Made by a program: the position numbers and the translations under genes. From assembly GCF_000820505.1 (NCBI RefSeq), contig NZ_JWJD01000001.1, positions 255,094 to 319,093 on the forward strand: a stretch of 64,000 nucleotides of DNA, in the 5' to 3' direction. The notes beneath the pieces were generated by a model. That model was not told where the DNA came from. It made no database searches and saw only the letters and a list, made by a program, of their open reading frames with translations. This DNA is from Geoalkalibacter ferrihydriticus DSM 17813. Its GTDB lineage: Bacteria; Desulfobacterota; Desulfuromonadia; Desulfuromonadales; Geoalkalibacteraceae. Of the stretch, positions 59,043 through 64,000 are shown piece by piece; the first letter of the stretch is position 1, and every line of letters starts with the position of its first letter.

Positions 59043-59516
59043 TTATCGCGTGATGGCCTCTTGAATATCGACCGTATCAATATCGAGAAGATTATCATAT
59101 AAAACGATTTCCACACGGTCCGGTGCAAGGCTCCCGGCAGTTCCGATCGCCACGGCATGGCCGGTTAGCGTCGGGGAGAATTTCGGCAAGCGCTGCCTGA
59201 TCGCTTCGCCGACCGCATTGGCCCGAATCATGGATAATGTCACCCTGTCACCGGCGTTGCCGCAAGAGGTCGAAAAGCCTTCAATGCGCACCAGCCTGCG
59301 AGGCTCTTCAAGACTTCTCAGTTGCGGCACCAGGGCCGAGATTGCCCGCCGTCCCTCCTCGGTAAGTTGATGTGAATCTTGATCAAAATTGACCGTGCCC
59401 AACACCCGGCGGTCGGCGAAATAATTTTCCGTTTCCGCCGCCTCGGGTGGCGGTGATTGCGCCACTGCCGCAAAGCAGAGAAACGCTATCCAGAAGCCGA
59501 CCAGAAGAGACCTCAT
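59043..59516 (-). CDS. small exported OmpA-like protein, altered binding site
   Basis: A 157-residue protein with a signal peptide (LLVGFWIAFLCFAAVAQS) and one OmpA C-terminal-like domain: GTVNFDQDSHQLTEEGRRAI and SMIRANAVGEAIRQRL. In typical members an aspartate of a TD(x)xG motif and an arginine hold diaminopimelate of peptidoglycan; here the segment reads GFSTSCGNAGDRVTLSMIRA, keeping Arg but not the Asp. Its ATG overlaps the stop of the large OmpA gene (ATGA). Confidence 0.75.
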   Translation of the reverse strand: MRSLLVGFWIAFLCFAAVAQSPPPEAAETENYFADRRVLGTVNFDQDSHQLTEEGRRAISALVPQLRSLEEPRRLVRIEGFSTSCGNAGDRVTLSMIRANAVGEAIRQRLPKFSPTLTGHAVAIGTAGSLAPDRVEIVLYDNLLDIDTVDIQEAITR

Positions 59517-61009
59517 GGGTTTGCAGCCTTCGGCAGCAGCACCAGAATTTCGACCCTCCGATTGGTACTGCGTCCTTCAGCTGTCTGATTGTCGGCCAGG
59601 GGTTGGGTATCCCCATGGCCTTTAACGAAAATGCGGGTCGGATCCAATCCTTCATGCGTAGCGATGTGGGAACCCATGGCGATAGCCCGTCGCACCGACA
59701 GCCTGGTGTTGTATTGCGCGGAACCGACGTTGTCGGTGTGGCCGTCGATGCGCAGCAAAAACCAGCGCCCTTCTCTGCGAAGGTCGGCGATGATTTCCGA
59801 AACAGCTTTTTTGCCCTCGTCGGACAGGCTGTACTGATCAAAGTCAAAGCTGAACTCAGGCAGCCTGAACTTACGATAGACATAAGTACGGATGGGCTCC
59901 TCGTCCACCTGTGCATCAGGTTCAGAAACTGCTCCCGCGGGTCTTTGCGGTGCGGTCGTCATGGGGGCCAGAGGACTGACAGCGCGGGTCCGTACCGAGG
60001 AAGCCGCAGTCTCCGGCAGACGTTCCGCAGGCGTTAGAATCACATCCGCAGCCGACGTGGGCGGCGCCACCGGCATTTCATGCAACTCCACCCCGGTCAG
60101 GGCACGGGGTCGGGCCTGGGTTGCCAGCAACGGCGAGAGCGGCCGGATGCCGGGCACCGGTTCCGCCTCCACTCCCGGCGCTGCGGCGACAGGATCGGGC
60201 GCCTGGATCAAGCGCGGCACCTGTACGAAGTAGGTGCCGACGCCCTGAGTGGTCGACATCCCGAGAAGAACGCGCCAATCCGGGGTGGCATCCGTCAGTC
60301 CCACGCCGACCCCGAGGTTGAAGGTCAGGTGCGGCGATGCGAAGTATTGCACCCCGATCATGGCTTCACCCTCCTCGCCCCGGCCCTTTTCCTTCTCTGT
60401 GGAGTAACCCACTTCGGCAATCAGGCGGGCGCGTGAACTGGGATAGAATTCAATGCCGCCGCCCATCACTACCTGGTTGCCATAGTCTGCGTCTACCGGA
60501 CTTTCGTTGCCCTGATAGCCAACATTGGCGTGGACTCCAAAACGATCCGGGCGATAACTTGCGATCATGCGGCTCAGGTAGCTGTTGATTCCATCGCGTC
60601 CGGGGTCGTCGGACACGGAGCGACGCCCCTGAATATCGAAGGCCAGCTTAAAGGGTGAGGAGCGCTTACCGAGGACGCGGGCCTTAAAGCCAAGACTGAC
60701 ATCGCCGCGCCCGCTGCTCAGGTCGTCATCGTTGAATAGCAGGTTGGGATAGGAGCCGTAGACCTCCAGAAAGGAACCCAGGCCCAGGGTAAGGGATGTC
60801 GGCATAATCGTTGCGCTGCCGGCATCGCCGTCCGAGTGATTAAGCCATACGCCGAAACTGAGGTTGCCGGCGTCCAGAGTGTCGGCACTTGGTTGGGACA
60901 ACAGGCCGGTGTCGCCATATTGCGTGGGGACTGCGTAACTAGACCCGGGAAAGCTCAACCACAGGGCGAGCGAGCCGATGATGAGCAACTTAACGGCGGT
61001 GGTTCTCAT
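59513..61009 (-). CDS. OmpA-family outer membrane protein, beta-barrel plus peptidoglycan-binding domain
   Basis: A 498-residue protein. A signal peptide (LLIIGSLALWLSFPGSSYA) is followed by about 230 residues of alternating strands like an outer-membrane barrel (YGDTGLLSQPSADTLDAGNL). Then comes a Pro/Ala/Thr-rich linker (about 260-375) and a C-terminal OmpA domain (GHTDNVGSAQYNTRLSVRRA) with intact TDxxG and Arg. It should tie the outer membrane to peptidoglycan. It heads the four-gene operon. AGAGG precedes the ATG. Confidence 0.88.
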   Translation of the reverse strand: MRTTAVKLLIIGSLALWLSFPGSSYAVPTQYGDTGLLSQPSADTLDAGNLSFGVWLNHSDGDAGSATIMPTSLTLGLGSFLEVYGSYPNLLFNDDDLSSGRGDVSLGFKARVLGKRSSPFKLAFDIQGRRSVSDDPGRDGINSYLSRMIASYRPDRFGVHANVGYQGNESPVDADYGNQVVMGGGIEFYPSSRARLIAEVGYSTEKEKGRGEEGEAMIGVQYFASPHLTFNLGVGVGLTDATPDWRVLLGMSTTQGVGTYFVQVPRLIQAPDPVAAAPGVEAEPVPGIRPLSPLLATQARPRALTGVELHEMPVAPPTSAADVILTPAERLPETAASSVRTRAVSPLAPMTTAPQRPAGAVSEPDAQVDEEPIRTYVYRKFRLPEFSFDFDQYSLSDEGKKAVSEIIADLRREGRWFLLRIDGHTDNVGSAQYNTRLSVRRAIAMGSHIATHEGLDPTRIFVKGHGDTQPLADNQTAEGRSTNRRVEILVLLPKAANP

Positions 61010-61078
61010 GCAGCCTCTTTCCCCGGCCCGGGCTTTACGCGGGAATGGAATAATAGGATTGCCTAAAAAATTAGAGCA

Positions 61079-61107
61079 ATCATATTATTTTTTATCCATA
61101 AAATCAA
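61079..61107 (-). promoter_or_regulatory. promoter of the OmpA/cNMP operon
   Basis: On the minus strand TTGATT (61107-61102) and TATGAT (61084-61079) are 17 bases apart. An inverted repeat GATTGC (61057-61062) / GCAATC (61076-61081) touches the -10 element and could be an operator. Confidence 0.55.
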
Positions 61108-61640
61108 CCCCTCTTTCTCTCCTGGTCCCGAAGCAAAGAAAAATACTGCTGCATGTAGCCCACATAGTTTTCTGCCGAAGTCTTCAAATGCGCCCGTTCC
61201 TCATCGCTCAAGGCCCTTTTAACCCGCGCGGGACTGCCGAGAACCAGGTGCCCTGGAGGTATTTGGGTGCCGGGCGCGATCAGTGAACCGGCGGCTACCA
61301 GGCAATCGTCTCCGATCACCGCACCATCGAGGACAATCGCTCCGATGCCGATCAGGCAGCGATCGCCGATAGTGCAACCGTGCAGGGTCACGTTGTGTCC
61401 CACCGTCACATCGTTTCCGAGAAAAGTCGGATGGGTCTTGTGGCTGACATGAACCACGCTGCCGTCCTGAATGTTGGTGCGCTCACCAATGCGGATATGG
61501 TTGACATCGCCACGGACAACGACATTGAACCACACGCTTGATTGATGCCCGATGCGAACATCCCCAATGATTCGGGCGCTGTCGTCAATAAAAACTTCGC
61601 CCTCAAGATGGGGAGTGGATTCAAAAAAAGGGATAAGCAT
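61104..61640 (-). CDS. gamma-carbonic-anhydrase-family protein
   Basis: A 178-residue left-handed beta-helix protein. Its hexapeptide repeats include SSVWFNVVVRGDVNHIRIGE (the RGDxxxIxIG signature) and SVVHVSHKTHPTFLGNDVTV, which with VGHNVTLHGC supplies the three zinc histidines. Such proteins may be carbonic anhydrases or lack activity. The ATG at 61640 was chosen for AGGAGAG just upstream, and because an upstream frame overlaps a terminator. Confidence 0.9.
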   Translation of the reverse strand: MLIPFFESTPHLEGEVFIDDSARIIGDVRIGHQSSVWFNVVVRGDVNHIRIGERTNIQDGSVVHVSHKTHPTFLGNDVTVGHNVTLHGCTIGDRCLIGIGAIVLDGAVIGDDCLVAAGSLIAPGTQIPPGHLVLGSPARVKRALSDEERAHLKTSAENYVGYMQQYFSLLRDQERKRG

Positions 61641-61689
61641 GAGTCTCTCCTGTGCGTTAGATAAAGGGGCAGCCTTCGCAAAAACAGAT

Positions 61690-61722
61690 AAAGCCCGGAA
61701 AAGAAAAGCTTTTCCGGGCTTT
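61690..61722 (-). terminator. intrinsic terminator between the HU gene and the carbonic anhydrase gene
   Basis: A perfect 14-base inverted repeat: AAAGCCCGGAAAAG (61690-61703) and CTTTTCCGGGCTTT (61709-61722) with a 5-base loop. On the minus strand it is followed by ATCTGTTTT, fitting termination of the HU-gene transcript. Confidence 0.8.
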
Positions 61723-61822
61723 ATCGAGAGTTGCGCCCACAACCGCCGAACCTTTCAAGCCACGGCGGACTTTTTCCCAAGGCAAGTAGATTTTTGTGTT
61801 GTTTCCAGCAAGGGCCGCGCGC

Positions 61823-62104
61823 TTAATGGCCTTTGTTGACCCGCTCGCGCAGCTCTTTACCAACCTTGAAGAACGGCAGCTTTTTGGGCTTTACGTGAAT
61901 TACCTCACCCGTTTTCGGGTTACGCCCCATGTAGTCTTTGTAATCCTTGACCACAAAACTACCGAAACCGCGGATTTCAATGCGGTCACTGTTAATCAGA
62001 GCATCGGTCATCGAATCAAAGATCAGATTGACAATTTCCTCTGATTTCTTGTAGGTCAGATTCTTCTTGCTAGCCAGCTTTTCCACCAGTTCAGACTTGT
62101 TCAT
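61823..62104 (-). CDS. HU/IHF-beta-like DNA-binding protein
   Basis: A 93-residue HU-family protein: MNKSELVEKLASKKNLTYKK, then DRIEIRGFGSFVVKDYKDYM and the minor-groove arm GRNPKTGEVIHVKPKK. EIRGFGSFxV is the pattern of the IHF-beta group, so it may pair with IhfA of 859-1137, but HU-like homodimers cannot be excluded. It has a consensus promoter and a terminator of its own. GGAGGC lies 5 bases before the ATG. Confidence 0.9.
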   Translation of the reverse strand: MNKSELVEKLASKKNLTYKKSEEIVNLIFDSMTDALINSDRIEIRGFGSFVVKDYKDYMGRNPKTGEVIHVKPKKLPFFKVGKELRERVNKGH

Positions 62105-62173
62105 GGTGCCTCCGGATAAAAATCGCCTTGGCGCGAACCAAAAACAACTCTAACGCCTTAAAACCTTTATAAA

Positions 62174-62201
62174 AATATACCTCCTGAAAAAAAGGTGTCA
62201 A
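62174..62201 (-). promoter_or_regulatory. promoter of the HU/IHF-beta gene
   Basis: On the minus strand TTGACA (62201-62196) and TATATT (62179-62174) are 16 bases apart, 70 bases upstream of the start codon. Confidence 0.65.
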
Positions 62202-62216
62202 CAGGGCGAAAAAATT

Positions 62217-63488
62217 TCATGATTTTTCCGGAGTCGAAACCAGCTTTTCAGCCGCCGCCCTAAGCTCGGAGGGCAGGTCGGGGTGGTTAATGATCTTCTC
62301 CACCAGGGCGAGTCCATCTTTTTTCCACCCGCGGGCAAGGTAAGTCTCACCAATTCTGAGCTGCCACCGGGGGTTGGCGGGTTCCTGTCGGGCCGCCTGG
62401 TTGAAAGCATCCAGAGCTTTGTCGAGATGACGCCCGTGGCGCAGCCAGAATTCGGCAAGATAAGCCGAAGCGCCCCCTTTGCATCCGCCGCCTCCAAGAG
62501 TGGAAAGCAACTGTTCAGCCTCAGCGAGTTCGCCGCGCTTTTCCAGCAAGGAGGAAGTCAGCAGCACGATCTCCGGATCGGGACGTCCACCTCCCTGCAG
62601 CGCCTGCCGCGCAAATGCCAGGGCTTGATCCAAATCCCCCTGACGCGTGCAAATAATCGCCAGACGGGACAGGCAGAAAGCTGGTGCCGTCCCGGACTCA
62701 AGGGCTCGCAAAGCATGGGTGCGGGCCTGCTCAAGCTGATTGTCGGATAGTTCCAGTGTGACCAGCGCTTCAAGAGCCTGAACATGGGCGGGGTTAAGCT
62801 CCAGGGCGCGACCCAGGTCGCGGCGCGCGGCAGCGGCGTCGCCGGAACGCGCCGCAAGGCAGCCGCGTTCGAAAAAAAACAGGTCGTCCTGCTCTGCTTC
62901 GGGAATTTGGGAATAAAGGTCCAAAGCCTCCCGGTCACGTCCTTCATGGGTGGCGAGAAAGGCCTGACGGAAAGGCTCCGACACAGCGAGGTAGCGCTGT
63001 GCCAACTCGGGTGGGTAAGAGGCAAGAATCAGCTCGAAGCGACTTGATTCATCGAGAACCTGCGGATCGGCTGCGGCTGCAGAAACCGCACCGCTTCCAG
63101 CGCAACCGCCGGAGGCGCAGTGGGCGGCGGTTGCGCTCGCGGTCGCGACAGGCGCCTCCCCGGCCGTGGAAAAAGTGCTCAGGGCGGTGGCTATCTTTTG
63201 TCGCAAAGGCGCATTGCGCACTTGGGTCAGAGCCAACTCCAGGTGTTCGCGGGCCTTGAGATTTTCGCCGGCGCGCAGGCAGCCTTCACCCTCTTCAAGG
63301 TTAAGCTGCGCCAAATGGTCGCCCGCGCGACCGAGAAGTGTTTCGAATTCATGCCGATCCGCCTCTGGCAGGGCTTCGCGATCGATCCCTTCACCAATCT
63401 GCAGGACATCCGCCCAGCGGTTGTCCTGCAGGGCGCGACGCATTTGAACGAGGGGGTTTTTGCGGCCGAACAATCGGGAGAAAACCAT
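62217..63488 (-). CDS. tetratricopeptide-repeat protein with cysteine-containing linkers
   Basis: A 423-residue, mostly helical protein without a signal peptide. TPR units are seen from about residue 170 (AFLATHEGRDREALDLYSQI, GDAAAARRDLGRALELNPAH and others). Two glycine-rich cysteine segments stand out: AHCASGGCAGSG near residue 125 and GGGGCKGGAS near 340, which could bind metal. Family function is not known; TPRs mean protein contacts. The ribosome-binding site is weak. It lies between the XRE-cupin gene and the HU gene. Confidence 0.75.
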   Translation of the reverse strand: MVFSRLFGRKNPLVQMRRALQDNRWADVLQIGEGIDREALPEADRHEFETLLGRAGDHLAQLNLEEGEGCLRAGENLKAREHLELALTQVRNAPLRQKIATALSTFSTAGEAPVATASATAAHCASGGCAGSGAVSAAAADPQVLDESSRFELILASYPPELAQRYLAVSEPFRQAFLATHEGRDREALDLYSQIPEAEQDDLFFFERGCLAARSGDAAAARRDLGRALELNPAHVQALEALVTLELSDNQLEQARTHALRALESGTAPAFCLSRLAIICTRQGDLDQALAFARQALQGGGRPDPEIVLLTSSLLEKRGELAEAEQLLSTLGGGGCKGGASAYLAEFWLRHGRHLDKALDAFNQAARQEPANPRWQLRIGETYLARGWKKDGLALVEKIINHPDLPSELRAAAEKLVSTPEKS

Positions 63489-63508
63489 AGCGGAAACTCA
63501 TTTTCGGA

Positions 63509-64000
63509 TTAAATGATGGTAAATGGGGAAAGAGTCCAGAGCACCTTGGCATCCTGATCGCTGACGTTGTCCCAGCGGTGGGGCAGATGCGACTTGAAGG
63601 ACAGGCTGTCGCCGGGTTGAAGCACGTACTCCTCGTCGGCGATGGTGACCCGCAACCTTCCCTCAACCAGATAGATCAATTCATCGCCGGGGTGATACAT
63701 GTGCTTCACGCCACTGGTTCCCCCGGGAGGCACGGTGCAGAAGAAGGACATGAACTGCGGATCGCGCAGTCCCGATGTGAAGGACTCCGTGTGCATATTA
63801 TGTTCGTCGTCATACACAGTCGTATCGCGCTTGCCGGGAGTGGTGAACACAACCTCGTGGGTCGTGCTGACCTCCTCGACGAAATAGTTGATGCTCTTAT
63901 CGAACACCCCTGCCAACTTCATCAGAATTTCCACTGAAGGGATGGTCAGCCCACGCTCGACCCGACTGATCATATTGGAAGAAACGCCGGATTTCTCGGC
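63509..64000 (-). CDS. XRE-family regulator with cupin domain, 5' end outside window
   Basis: The frame stays open to the window edge, so the N-terminus is missing. What is seen: the end of a helix-turn-helix (AEKSGVSSNMISRVERGLTI), a short linker, then a cupin barrel: GVKHMYHPGDELIYLVEGRL and LQPGDSLSFKSHLPHRWDNV with His/Glu metal-type ligands. Such HTH-cupin regulators sense small molecules, often in amino-acid or polyamine metabolism. An internal ATG at 63973 is not the true start. Confidence 0.88.
   Translation of the reverse strand, partial: AEKSGVSSNMISRVERGLTIPSVEILMKLAGVFDKSINYFVEEVSTTHEVVFTTPGKRDTTVYDDEHNMHTESFTSGLRDPQFMSFFCTVPPGGTSGVKHMYHPGDELIYLVEGRLRVTIADEEYVLQPGDSLSFKSHLPHRWDNVSDQDAKVLWTLSPFTII

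Overview
The window is a 64 kb chromosomal stretch at moderately high GC, densely packed with short operons on both strands. Gene content and order point to a Desulfuromonadales-type bacterium (the Geobacter / Desulfuromonas / Geoalkalibacter group). The signs are pheT-ihfA-merR-surE-pcm-yqaA-nlpD-rpoS in one run, an iorAB plus double paaK arylpyruvate/aryl-CoA module, two small DUF1858 proteins and a PyrR-controlled pyr operon. This placement is inferred from families and synteny; no rRNA gene is present to confirm it. I see no prophage, insertion sequence, integron or CRISPR array, and the region reads as core genome with small accessory pockets.

Layout. 1-6260: end of pheT, ihfA, a MerR regulator, surE, pcm, a DedA/YqaA-like membrane protein, nlpD, rpoS and apt, then tRNA-Arg(CCT) and a strong terminator. 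6299-12862: an ADP-ribosylglycohydrolase-like protein, yacG, queD-queE (7-deazaguanine synthesis), a creatininase homologue, a DUF1858 protein, rsmD-coaD divergent from dgt, a foldable intergenic stretch and yhbY. 13016-21518: a GGDEF-EAL protein with an orphan HPt protein, a C_GCAxxG_C_C protein, alpha-glucan phosphorylase, gspA-gspB and a diadenylate-cyclase-like protein. 21552-32129: cardiolipin synthase, a lipoamide-dehydrogenase-like flavoprotein, a repeat-bearing gap, several small membrane proteins, an MBL hydrolase, a MazG-like protein, an orphan Cache sensor, nitroreductase, a lipoprotein peptidase and a class II aldolase.

32229-45297: lepA-lepB, then a pyrimidine operon (pyrR-pyrB-pyrC-carA-carB) preceded by a PyrR-type attenuator, greA, a second DUF1858 protein and recG. 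45305-50135: a PNPOx-like protein, uppP, nagZ, a UPF0158 protein, a CPBP protease and a RES/Xre toxin-antitoxin pair whose promoter sits inside a nested dyad operator. 50222-56041: tRNA-Pro(GGG), then iorA-iorB-paaK-ACT-paaK on the minus strand, which would turn aromatic 2-oxo acids into aryl-CoA thioesters and interconvert these with free aryl acids. 56066-64000: a Na/Pi cotransporter, a four-gene envelope operon (OmpA-barrel protein, small OmpA-like protein, cyclic-nucleotide-binding protein, lipoprotein), a gamma carbonic anhydrase family protein, an HU/IHF-beta gene, a TPR protein and the truncated start of an XRE-cupin regulator.

The least explained items are the cNMP-binding/OmpA operon, the DAC-like protein with altered catalytic motifs, the ADP-ribosylglycohydrolase homologue lacking its metal-binding aspartates, the foldable stretch near 12.3-12.5 kb and the repeat/hairpin stretch near 24.7-24.9 kb. 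Promoters listed are matches to the sigma-70 pattern by eye, not measured starts.
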